Part shown: positions 54,230-63,564 of the stretch, in pieces
How positions within the stretch are numbered: position 1 is the first letter of the stretch
Layout: each line of letters begins with the position of its first letter
From: Pictodentalium vernedei
Lineage: Eukaryota > Mollusca > Scaphopoda > Dentaliida > Dentaliidae
Assembly: GCA_031216915.1 (NCBI GenBank)
Contig: CM062293.1
Span: 155,752,285-155,816,284, forward strand
Length of the DNA stretch: 64,000 nt
Direction of reading: 5' to 3'
Notes under the pieces: generated by a model
The model's input: only the letters and a program-made list of their open reading frames with translations
The model's database searches: none
What the model was told of the DNA's origin: nothing
Position numbers and translations under genes: made by a program

Positions 54230-56259
54230 GAATTCCCAGCAGTTTACGTTGGAGTGATAGATTCTCAATAATCAATCCATCAACGCCATTAAGACTATTA
54301 GAGAGTGGGCTCTATTCGATTCTAGCTTGGCGATGGTAGAGGTTTGAGTCCCACCATGGTGGCGAGCCAGAATATAATTAGCGCATTCCATTATGCCAAA
54401 CAGAGTCGAATGCTTTTTCGACGTCTAACAGGACTGCCGAGCCTATTTGCTGATTGTTGATAGCGGTTTTCATTTGGGTGACTAGTCGGTAGACATGTTC
54501 GATGCCTTCTTTACGGTTTCTATGGGCTCTTTGCCATTTATTGAAGAAGTCGATGTCTTCAAGGTGCCCCTGAACCGATTGGTAAGGATTCGTTGGAATG
54601 CCTCACCAATGCAGCTGAGCAGGCTGATTTGGGCGGTAGCTGGCTGGATCGGAGGGGTCCTTGTCGGGTTTTGGTATCGTGACACCGATGGCTTTTTTCC
54701 AGCATTTGGGAAAGTAGCCATGGGTGAGGCATGCGTTGAATAGTTTGTTTAGTTTTTCGATTAGGGAGTTTGGGCTTTGTTTTAGAATTTTGTAGCTTAC
54801 TTCGTCTTCGCCGGGTGAGGAGGAGTTTTTGCATTTTTTTTATGACATTAATGATTTCGTCATTGGTGATGGGGGTGACAAGGTCATCCTCGTCCCCGTC
54901 TTCTGGCTCGTTATCGAAATTGGGGTCACGGTAGATATCAGGGTGTTCATTGATGAAGTCATCAATCGCGTTGATGACGGCGTCATCATTGCCCGTGCCT
55001 TGATACGGACGATGCGTTTTTCTTAGGAGGTCGGCAAAGGTGTCGGCCTTCTCTTTGTCGGTGCGAGTAAAAGAGCCGTCTTCCTTCTTAAGAGGTTTTG
55101 CTGCGGCTTTACCGCCCTTGTTTTTTTGCCCAGGAAGAATTTTGAAAGAGTCCCAGAATTTTTTTAGCATCTTGGGTCCCGTTTAGGTTGGCTGTTGCCT
55201 TTTCCCAGCTGGCTTGTTTTTCGGCTTTGAGGGCTTCTTTGACTTCGCCGTGAAGGCGGTTGTATGTTTTTTTGAGTTCAGATTTCTTGCTGGGGTTAGT
55301 TTCTTTTTTGAGAGCGCAAAGAGCTTTCCGTTTAGATTTGATAAGTGACAGAGTCTCGCCCGAGATAGTGTTTCTCCAGGGGCGTAGTTCCTCTTTTGGG
55401 CATATTTCGTTTAAGGTTGTGTTTATGATTTTCTCAATGATCTCGCATTGGGTTTCTAGTTCCGCTGCATTGGATGGGGGGGGGGGGGGGGGGGGGGGAG
55501 TCAGTGAGTTTGACATCAATGATGTCGCGGTAGAGGTTCCAATTAATTTTCCTGAAGTTTCTGCGGAGAGTTGGGGGGGGGGGGGGTACCTGAGTGGGCC
55601 ATTTCCTAACTGCAGGGAGGCATGGACCGGGAGGTGGTCGCTGCCTAAGTCATCATCGCCGACCCAGTGGTCATCGATGTGGTTTATCAGGGAGTCACTG
55701 GCGATAATTAGATCGAGGATTTCGGATCAGAATAATGGGTTGTTACTGATATAAGTTGCTGAGCTGTCATTCATAATCACATGAAGGTTATGTTTTTTTG
55801 TGATTTCAAGGAGGGCTTCACCGTTGGGGGTAGTTTTATTGCAGCCAAAGTACAGATGTTTGGCATTGAAGTCGCCGAGGAAAATGCAGTGTTTGTATTT
55901 CCTCTTAAAGAATTCAAAGACAGTGTCAGAAACAATTTTGCTTGGGTCGTTATAATAACAAACAATCGCGATGTTTTTATTGTCAACAGTGATTTCAGTA
56001 GCAATCACCTCTGCATCGAGGTGATTAGTTTTTATGGTTTTGATGTTCTGCTTTATTAGAAGAGCGACGCCGCCACCTGTGGTGGGTAGTCGGTCTTTTC
56101 TAATTGTGCTGAACCCGCTTACTGAGAAATTTTTGCTGGGTTGGAGCCAACTTTCGCAGATACAGATAATGTCTGTGTCTTCGAAGTATCGATTGATCTG
56201 AAGTTTTTTTTATTGTTAACGCTTCTAGCATTCCACACGGCTATTTGTAACTTATTCAT
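54230..56259 (-). pseudogene. LINE-1 ORF2 (AP endonuclease and reverse transcriptase), broken
   Basis: I place the start at 56259, MNKLQIAVWNARSVNNKK, a typical endonuclease N-terminus. CIFLGDFNAKHLYFGC (about 55870) is the metal-binding block. The linker KKFWDSFKILPG, then ITNDEIINVIKKMQK, leads into RT around 54800, where HGYFPKCWKKA, IPKPDKD and AVLLDVEKAFDSVWHNGM are encoded in differing frames. Immediately after DSVWH the frame jumps to a C-terminal piece, so the FADD catalytic region is deleted. G runs at 55476-55498 and 55573-55586 lie within the gene. Confidence 0.8.
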
Positions 56260-56456
56260 GATGGGGCTGTAGTTCAATTACGGTGTTTTGTTGGAGGTTT
56301 ATTGGCGGCCTTATTGGGTGTTGATTGCGGCTTTATTTGGGGAGTCGGATATCTGTGTTTTGAAAAGCCGGGACGCTGACCGGCTAACATCTTGACGGAT
56401 ATCCGATAGGCTGATACTCATGTGTTTGTTTAGTAAGGTGAACAATGCTCCCGCAA

Positions 56457-58022
56457 CTAATGAACAGATTGTGTGTGTGGGTGGGGGGGGGGGGGGGGAG
56501 GGGAGGAAGCACTGTCGGGATTTTTTAAGTTAAGGTTTTTTAACTCGATGTTTTGTTTGACTTTTTTGTAGTGGGGACACCCGCGATAATTGCTTACATG
56601 GTCCCCTTTGCAATTAGGGCATAGTGGAGAGTCTGACTTGCATGCCTGTGTGAGATGATTGCCTCCACATCTCATGCAGGTCAGATTCCCCCCTGCATTT
56701 ATTGGCTAAGTGCCCGAATTTTTGGTACTTATGGCACTGGATGGGTGGAGGGGTAGCTCTATACTCCTCTACCATATGTTTTCTGCCGTTAATAGTTACT
56801 CCATTCTTGGTTAGTTTTTCTTTAACTTCTTTGCTTGGGCAGTTCACCTTAAGTCTCCACATGCTTTTGCCCGTGGCCCTAGATGTAAACCTTTCCCATT
56901 CGCAGTTCGGCAATCCCCTGGATATGGCATCCTTCGGGGTTTCCGGGTGAACCCTAGTTACGACTATTATGAAGGGGACTGACTTTTTAACGGGAGGGTA
57001 GGGAGTCGCTTTCCCTTGTCTCCTGTTTTTTGTAAGCGGGCGATCTGCGTTTCTTTTGACCGCCTCAGAAAAGTTAAGTTCCATAAGAGTAGTAGGCGTA
57101 GTAGGCGTAGGTGATGTATTTGAGGCCGGATTACTCGGAACCGACTGACTTGGTGCCTTAGCTGCTGGACATGAGTAGTTGCTCGAATTACTGGAATTAT
57201 TGGAATTACTGGAGTTATTGGAATTGCAAGCGTTACCGGGTGCCTTTTCTGGGATGTTATTCTGATCAGTCAGACTACGGACTGAGATAGAGCCAGGATG
57301 GCACGGACGAGGAATGAGACTCTGACACCTTTTGACTTTGCGCGCAGTCAAGGTGTCAAAACCATCCTCGTTTGTGCTCTCCTGCAACTCTATATCACAA
57401 TCTGAATTATCTCTTTTTTGCTGTTTTCTTTTTTGTGGTGTCCAACCACACGTGCGGGCTTGAACACTGGAGAGCGGTGCCTCAGGAATGCTGTTGCCAC
57501 TGTCTTTAGGGTAGTCAGGGCTGAACAGCTGTGATAGAGGCTTGTCTGGGTTGAACTCCTTTGTGTTAAAGGATCTTTAGGATCATTGGTGGAGGGTGTT
57601 CTGTTGATCCTGGTCCTCCCAGCATCCCGAGCGACCTCTGCCTAGGATCTAGGGCTTCCGCCCTTCTCCGATTCAGGGGTTGCTGGGGTTGCCGAGCCAC
57701 CAGTTACTTTGACTGCGTTGTTGTTGTTATGACCAGAGCTACTTTGATCAGTTGTGCATGATTTTACTACCTTAGGTGGTGCAGGGTGGATTTCTGCCAC
57801 TACCTGGATTTCCATTGAAGGAGAGCCAGGGGTTGGTGTACAGACCTGGGTACAGGCCTGGGCTTCAGAAATGGTGACCACGCTAGGCTGGCTTATAGGC
57901 TGGCTAATAGGCTGGCTAATATTGGCAGCAGAAGTCTTAAGTCTGGCGATTTCTTCATCCTTGGCAGCAAGCTGCGCCCTGAGAGCGGCCACCTCCTTTC
58001 TAATCTCTTTTATCTCATACAC
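56457..58022 (-). pseudogene. LINE-1 ORF1 (RNA-binding protein), frameshifted
   Basis: The N-terminal piece from 58022 starts MYEIKEIRKEVAALRAQLAA, a leucine-zipper-like coiled coil. After a frameshift, 56614-57387 has an Asn/Ser-rich linker, a globular part with KSVPFIIVVTRVHPETPKD and MWRLKVNCPSKEVKEKLTK, and a zinc knuckle CHKYQKFGHLANKC in which one Cys is Tyr. A further frame shift leads to CGGNHLTQAC and CPNCKGDHVSNYRGCPHY. A 16-base G run (56483-56498) closes the frame as a poly-Pro tract. Confidence 0.78.
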
Positions 58023-58060
58023 TTAACACTGGAACCCCCCCCCCCCCTCCACCCCCATAG

Positions 58061-58329
58061 ATTGAGTATTAAACCCACCTACCTTGCCAGTGGACCCTCT
58101 TCTAGCAGCTCTCTCTCTCTCCTATTCCTTCTTTCTTCCTTTCTCTTTGATGAAAGCTGTGGAGATTGTGTGTGGCTGAGACATTTTTCCTTAATTTTCA
58201 GCAGCAAGCATCAAAGACAAGTTCACAGAAGCGTGTTAAGATAACTCTTTTTGTGGCTGAAATATGATCAAAATCACTTTTTCAATGTAACTGTCTTGGC
58301 GCTTGAACTGAACCTGGTAGTGTATTGAA
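58061..58329. other. No recognisable feature
   Basis: It has a pyrimidine-rich start (CTCTCTCTCTC at 58110) and otherwise unremarkable sequence. Confidence 0.4.
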
Positions 58330-58393
58330 AGGAAATGATTTCGCGCGCCGAAGGCGCGCAGGGGCGGTATAGGGGCAAGCCCCTTTCGACCCT
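58330..58393 (-). mobile_element. 64-bp LINE 3'-end insertion with target duplication
   Basis: It is flanked by GTGTATTGAA on both sides (58320-58329 and 58394-58403). The insert carries the LINE-1-type 3' structures: hairpin GCGCGCC-TTC-GGCGCGC at 58343-58359 and AGGGGC-TT-GCCCCT at 58371-58384, plus GGGTCGAAAGG, comparable to GGGTCGCAAGG of LINE-1. It is an extremely 5'-truncated retrotransposition product of a related family. Confidence 0.82.
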
Positions 58394-58403
58394 GTGTATT
58401 GAA

Positions 58404-59613
58404 TGTGAAGGATACAGAATATAAATGAAAAGTTAAGTGGTACGATGGAGGTAACTTCTTTGGAATAAGGATAATGAAGGTTATTTAATAACATGTATGG
58501 CTTATGGTAATAGTATTACTGTTGTAGGCAACTAAATGTGGTTATAGAAATTCTGGTTGTTTTCATATAGGTCCTGAAAAGCAAGCAAGGTTATAGGCTG
58601 GAGGTTTTGCTGCAAATATGGCAAATATTATCAAAACATCTGTTACACTAGCAAAGTCTTGCCTAGAAATCACTGTCCAGGTGATTTATTTATTGTCAGC
58701 AGGACCTCCTGAAGATGACATGGTCAGGCCACATGGTCTGAAGTTACAAGTGCATCAAATAGGCCTTTGCCTCTTAACCAACTGAGTATTTTCCATCAAA
58801 TCTAGTCATGAAGCAGCCATGACTAGATTTGATGAAAAATTCATCTACATTTAACTGAGGTAATCATTGGTGAAAACGTTCATTCAATTTACAGAAAGAA
58901 AATTGAATTAAACGTGCCCGAACTATACATATTTCAGTGGCAGGAGAAATCCTGTCCTGGGGAGGAATATCTGCCAGCAGCATGCAAGGAATTAAAGGTT
59001 AAGGTGTGTTTAGAAGAAGTCACAAAATGACTGTAGGCATGATTTGTTTTCGTAAAAGAATGCCTCTGTTAAGCTCATTGGCAGTAGCATTTGTGGAGCT
59101 GTAGTAGATCGATACAAGTACAACTTATTCCTGATGTGAATTCCCGTTTGGTACTATCAGCAAATCTCTTGTCAAGTCAGATAGTGAATACCAAACCAAT
59201 ACAAGGTATACCCCTTTAAAAATACCAAACCAATACTCAACTCCAAATTCCAATACGCCCATCTCTATTTCCATGTTAAGTACTCTTTAACTTGAGAAGC
59301 AAAATTGCAGTTCTTGGATGACAGAGTGGGGTGGGAGTAGAGGGCTCATCATTGAACTGCAAACTTGCTTTTAAATTTTAGAAAAATCACAAATAGATTT
59401 GACTTTTGCAGCATGTAAAATACCTTTTTCCAACCTAATTTTTTCAACATTTCTCAGTAAGATGCATGTTTTTAAATTCACCTTTAGTGTCAAAAACAAG
59501 TAATTTCAGAAGTATAGATGACTGGTTGTTTGCACTGCCTTTGGTGAACACAAACAAAGTACTGATGCAAGAGAGGGAGACACAGCTTACATTTTAAGAC
59601 AAATAGGTTTCAA
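58404..59613. other. No gene recognised; one 17-bp hairpin
   Basis: CATCAAATCTAGTCATG (58794-58810) and its exact complement (58818-58834) form a hairpin with a 7-base loop. The outer sequence TTAACCAACTGAG and, inverted, TTACCTCAGTTAA hint at a further palindromic element. The rest shows nothing recognisable. Confidence 0.5.
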
Positions 59614-59870
59614 TTAACCCTTTACCCAACGTAACGGCCAAAACCGGCCAGCGCTATTCTCAAAAATCGCCAATTAATTTTCATTATTTTTTTCATTTTT
59701 TGTCTCAAAAACATAGGTTATGACCCCTTGTTGGAACGAGCTCGTCGAGCTCATTCCAACGAGGGGTCATAACCTATGTTTTTGAGACAAAAAATGAAAA
59801 AAAAATAGTTATTCAAGAATTTTTTTTGCAAGTGTCGTCTGCTTTTCATGTTAGGTATTTAAAGGGTTAA
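59614..59870. mobile_element. TTAA-bounded hairpin MITE, copy 2
   Basis: It begins TTAACCCTTTACCCAACG and ends GTTAGGTATTTAAAGGGTTAA. The central palindrome (about 59687-59809) has arms of nearly 60 bases around GGAACGAGCTC-gtc-GAGCTCATTCC. It shares the ends and the core with 2539-2758, while the outer arm sequence is entirely different. Confidence 0.78.
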
Positions 59871-59982
59871 CAAAGTTGCCATGCATTGTTATGATCCTCT
59901 GCTAGCTAAACTATAAGCCAATTTCTATCCACCAAACTTGAAAAAAAACGTAAATACTTAACTTTTGAAATAGATAAACAAA

Positions 59983-60025
59983 CAAGAGGCCCCAGGGGGC
60001 CTTAGGCGCTCACTGAATGTTCCAT
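59983..60025 (+). mobile_element. H2-c, 5' end fragment
   Basis: ACAAGAGGCCCCAGGGGGCC, then TTAGGCGCTCACTGAATGTT, is the start of an H2-type element with hairpin AGGCCCC-AG-GGGGCCT (59987-60002). The LINE-2 tail follows directly. Confidence 0.65.
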
Positions 60026-60084
60026 AATAATAATAACTCTTTGGCCAGCCGCCGATTTGTCGCGGTCCTCATAAGAGAAGGCCC

Positions 60085-60571
60085 TCATTCCCCCTGCACC
60101 CCACCCCCTCTTCCCCTCCTCTCCTCCCAGCATTCAGATATAAACTGCTTAATAGTGTCCCTCACTTCCTCTTTTTCAATTTCTTCAATAAGCATTCCTA
60201 CCCTCTCCCTCGTGTCCCCGTTCAGCCATCTATCCTTTGTTTCTTCACCCCACTTCTGCATTATTCTTCCAGTAAATTTTATTCTATGAGGTATATACTG
60301 TGGGCATTCCAAGAGAAAATGTTCCAGGGTCTCCACTACTCCAGAGTGGCACATTTGGCATCCCTTTTCTCCATCTCTCCCAATTTTTCCCCGAAGCTCC
60401 AGTGATCTTGATCTCAGTTTGAACAGCAGTGACCCTCCAAAGGTGCCATCAAGGTACTTCTCAAAAGCTGGCTTTTCTTTATATTGTAACCCCTGCAGTG
60501 ATCTTTTCACGCTAACCCCTGCTCGCCAGTTTCGATTGCAATCTTCCATGACTCTCTCTTTGACAAACCCT
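60085..60571 (-). pseudogene. LINE-2 ORF2 C-terminal segment in a shifted frame
   Basis: This continues ORF2 after a one-base frameshift at about 60565-60580 (the upstream frame ends in missense residues and a stop at 60512). The segment has NRNWRAGVSVKRSLQ, LDGTFGGSLLFKLRSRSLEL and a zinc-like motif CQMCHSGVVETLEHFLLEC, spacing C-x2-C-x9-H-x4-C, typical of the C-terminal end of LINE reverse transcriptases. It ends at 60085. Confidence 0.82.
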
Positions 60572-63520
60572 TTTGCCTTCTTTCATTCCTACTTCTATGT
60601 TTGTGACCTCTATAGAGTAATTGTCCATTAGTTCCCTCACATGTTTTGACCACCCCGTATCTATATTAGAATTCCAAATGGTATCGAGCATCAATTTGCA
60701 CCACCGGTTGTCAGGCAGGTTTCTCAAGTAGTTAAAGTAACACAGTTTTCCCAAATCTACCCTGTCCTTGATTTTCATCCACCCAAGCTCCCCCCTTACT
60801 GCTTCCAAAGCTGCAGCATTACTCGACCCTGTTATCCATCTGCCGGCATCATTCTGAGTACTTTCCAACTTCTTAATAACGGTTTGGTTTAATGGAATCA
60901 CGTCCGTGCCATACGTTATACTTGGTAAACCCACCCTCTCCCACAGTGTTTTCCCCACAAAGACCTTGTTGAAACTATTTTTCCCTAAAAGTTTTAGTTG
61001 GTTCAGAATTCTTTTCCCCTTCTGAATCAGTTTGGCTGAGTAATTTCTGTACACCCCTCTTCCCGTTATATTTATGCTTACCCCTAGATACTCATACTCT
61101 CCCGTTTCTCCTACAGTGATTTGTTTGCTTTCCCCTTCGGGGATTGAGAACTTCCCCACTCTCCATCTCTTCGTCATATCTACCTTGCGTCCAACGGGTA
61201 TTACCTTGCTTTTATTTTCATTTAGTTCGAGCCGCCAAGTGTTCCCATATCTACCAACAGTTTCCAGCAATTTCTCTAGCCCCTGTTCAGTTCTAGACAT
61301 TAACACCATGTCGTCCGCAAAGAATAAGCCTGGTACCTTAATGTCTCCAACATTTACCCCCTCCGCACTCTGAATTAGTTCGTCCCCTAAATCTTTAACA
61401 TACAATGCAAACAAAATCGGTGAAAAGATACACCCCTGCTTGAGGCCTATATCCATAGGGACTCGTTTTGTAGTGATACTCCCTAGACTGAGTTGGCTTT
61501 GCACATCTGTATACAGTGCTTTCATGATTCCCACAAAGTCACCCCCCAGTCCGATGCACTCGAGCTTTCGCCACATACCTTCCCTCCACACTCGGTCGTA
61601 CGCTTTTTTCACATCTAGAAATGCCAGAAACATCTTTTTCTTTTCAGCCTTTGTTGATTCTATCAGTTGGGTGAGTGTAAATAGGTGATCAGTGACTCTT
61701 CGACCTTTCCTGAAACCATTTTGAATTTCTCCTAAAAAACCTTTCTCTTCAATAACTTCCTCAAGTCTACCGTATATGACCTTACAGAATACTTTTCCGA
61801 TGTTACTACTAACTGATATCCCCCTATAGTTATCTAGAACTTCCTTATCCCCCTTTTTGTGTATGAACGACAGCTTACTTTCCCTCCACTCTCTGGGGAC
61901 CTTTTGCTTTCGCAGAGCCAGGTTGAAAAGGTTTGTCAGGACTTCAATAAGTGCCTCCCCTCCATTTTTGAGGAATTCGTTCGGAATTTCATCAGTCCCT
62001 CCCGCTTTACCATTTTTTAATTTCGAGACCACGTTCCGCACTTCTTCTGCCGTTATTTCGCTACATACACGATTGGATAGGTTCTCCTCCACCAGTGTAT
62101 TTCTTTTTGGTGGGGACCCACTGCCCCATCGCCTATCGTTTATCTTTTCCCAGTGCTTGACTAACTCTGAAGCGATACGGCCTTTATCTTCTGTACTTTC
62201 CCCATCCACTTTGATACTCTGCACACTACTTTTCCCCCGTTTATTTACCCAGTTCCAAAATACGTTTGAGCTCGAACCCCCCGTTTTCTTTATTGTTCTG
62301 GCAAGACTGCAATTGCGCTCCTTCCTATTATTATTCTTTATCTCATTCACCTTTTTCCGTGCCAGTTCATATTCTCCTTTCATTAGTCTCGTGTCATTGT
62401 TATCCACCCCTTTAAGCTTCCTACTTCTTCTGTAAGCAGCGAATTTTACCTTCCTTTCTTTTATAGCCTTTTTCAGTCCCTCGTTAACCCTGTATCCGAG
62501 CTCTCTCGTTGGGACCCTCACCCTTCCTATACAATCCTTCCCTGCCTCTGTTAGGCTATTTACTATGCCATCTGAAATACTCTGGACATTTGCATCCCTA
62601 GGTATACATTCAAGACTTGGTTTTAGTTTTTCCCGAAACTGCTTCCAGTCGGCTCCTTGTTTTAGTCCCCAAACTTCCTTGAAGGTATTTCTGTCTCTAT
62701 TCGTCGTTTTGCCCATAATCTTAACTGTTATCAGGTTGTGATCACTACCCAAGTCATTTTTTCCCTCGTCATCTATTTCTACATCTATAACCTCCCTCCA
62801 TACGCTAACGTCAGTGAGTATATAATCAATTATTGTTTTCTTATCGTTCCTCTCCCAGGTCCATTTACCCTTACATTTCGCATCCCTGTTCAGGATCTTT
62901 AAACCAAGCTCTTTTGATAGGTCCAACATCTTCCTCCCATTCGTGTTAATTTTCCTATCACCTCCCTGTATGCCCTCCTCCTTATCTCCGATGTGCCCAT
63001 TGAAGTCCCCCATTAGGACAATACTGAACCCTCTGCTTTCAAGCTCTGTGATATTCGATCTAAGAGTTGTATATATTGAATCATTCCACTCGGGCTTACT
63101 TCCCTCCACTGCTAAGTATACAACACCAACGGCAACACTCCTGCTTCCTAACTTGATTTTTGCCCAGACTATTTCATTGGATACTGGAATCTGAGTCCTT
63201 GCTTCTGTGAGATCTGTAATCAATGAGGGCTGTAATTCCTCTTTAGCGTAGATGCCAACACCCCCACCCCGTTTCTGACCCTCAGTTCGCCCAGCTCCTA
63301 TCCACACGCAACCCTTCATCTGATCAACCCGCTCATCCCGTCGTATCCACGTCTCACTTAGACCCATTATATCGAAGTCTCCTTCGTCCATCATTGTTGA
63401 TATTTCGCTTACTTTCTTGTGCAGACCCTGGATGTTGCAGTACCCAAACTTAATGAATCTTTGTTTTTTTGTCATCACTGGCACATTATTATACCCCTGG
63501 TATGTCCCTGTGTTGTGCAT
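60512..63520 (-). CDS. LINE-2 ORF2, endonuclease and reverse transcriptase
   Basis: The 1002-codon open frame encodes the enzyme that nicks target DNA and copies the element RNA. Endonuclease blocks are GYCNIQGLHKK, GLSETWIRRDE, VLMGDFNGHIG, IIDYILTD and GSDHNLITV (residues about 25 to 270). RT blocks are KAGGTDEIPNEF, KLSFIHKKGDKEVLDNYRGI, MFLAFLDVKKAYDRVW, GLKQGCIFSPILFALYVKDL and the catalytic GLFFADDMVLM at about 730, all with expected acidic residues. Only the C-terminus is lost to a frameshift near 60570. It starts 45 bases after the ORF1 stop, so it may be translated by reinitiation. Confidence 0.92.
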   Translation of the reverse strand: MHNTGTYQGYNNVPVMTKKQRFIKFGYCNIQGLHKKVSEISTMMDEGDFDIMGLSETWIRRDERVDQMKGCVWIGAGRTEGQKRGGGVGIYAKEELQPSLITDLTEARTQIPVSNEIVWAKIKLGSRSVAVGVVYLAVEGSKPEWNDSIYTTLRSNITELESRGFSIVLMGDFNGHIGDKEEGIQGGDRKINTNGRKMLDLSKELGLKILNRDAKCKGKWTWERNDKKTIIDYILTDVSVWREVIDVEIDDEGKNDLGSDHNLITVKIMGKTTNRDRNTFKEVWGLKQGADWKQFREKLKPSLECIPRDANVQSISDGIVNSLTEAGKDCIGRVRVPTRELGYRVNEGLKKAIKERKVKFAAYRRSRKLKGVDNNDTRLMKGEYELARKKVNEIKNNNRKERNCSLARTIKKTGGSSSNVFWNWVNKRGKSSVQSIKVDGESTEDKGRIASELVKHWEKINDRRWGSGSPPKRNTLVEENLSNRVCSEITAEEVRNVVSKLKNGKAGGTDEIPNEFLKNGGEALIEVLTNLFNLALRKQKVPREWRESKLSFIHKKGDKEVLDNYRGISVSSNIGKVFCKVIYGRLEEVIEEKGFLGEIQNGFRKGRRVTDHLFTLTQLIESTKAEKKKMFLAFLDVKKAYDRVWREGMWRKLECIGLGGDFVGIMKALYTDVQSQLSLGSITTKRVPMDIGLKQGCIFSPILFALYVKDLGDELIQSAEGVNVGDIKVPGLFFADDMVLMSRTEQGLEKLLETVGRYGNTWRLELNENKSKVIPVGRKVDMTKRWRVGKFSIPEGESKQITVGETGEYEYLGVSINITGRGVYRNYSAKLIQKGKRILNQLKLLGKNSFNKVFVGKTLWERVGLPSITYGTDVIPLNQTVIKKLESTQNDAGRWITGSSNAAALEAVRGELGWMKIKDRVDLGKLCYFNYLRNLPDNRWCKLMLDTIWNSNIDTGWSKHVRELMDNYSIEVTNIEVGMKEGKRVCQRESHGRLQSKLASRG

Positions 63521-63564
63521 GTTTGTTGTTCTTCCTATGTTCCCAGCATTTGTGCCCCTCTGGG

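Larger units (their letters stand above)
54066..58060 (-). mobile_element. LINE-1, degraded Jockey-like non-LTR retrotransposon
   Basis: ORF1 (56457-58022) with coiled coil, RRM-like part and zinc knuckles, ORF2 with apurinic endonuclease and RT (to about 54230), and a 3' end with two stem-loops and a (TTCA)n tail at 54066-54082. Triple zinc knuckles in ORF1 plus an AP endonuclease fit the Jockey group. Several frameshifts, three G homopolymers and an RT deletion make it inactive. It interrupts the X3 transposon. The 5' boundary is uncertain. Confidence 0.8.

Noticed and set aside
61857..62435. 192-codon plus-strand frame, Phe/Ser/Leu-rich
   Set aside because: It is antisense to the LINE-2 ORF2 and an effect of its Lys/Glu-rich codons.
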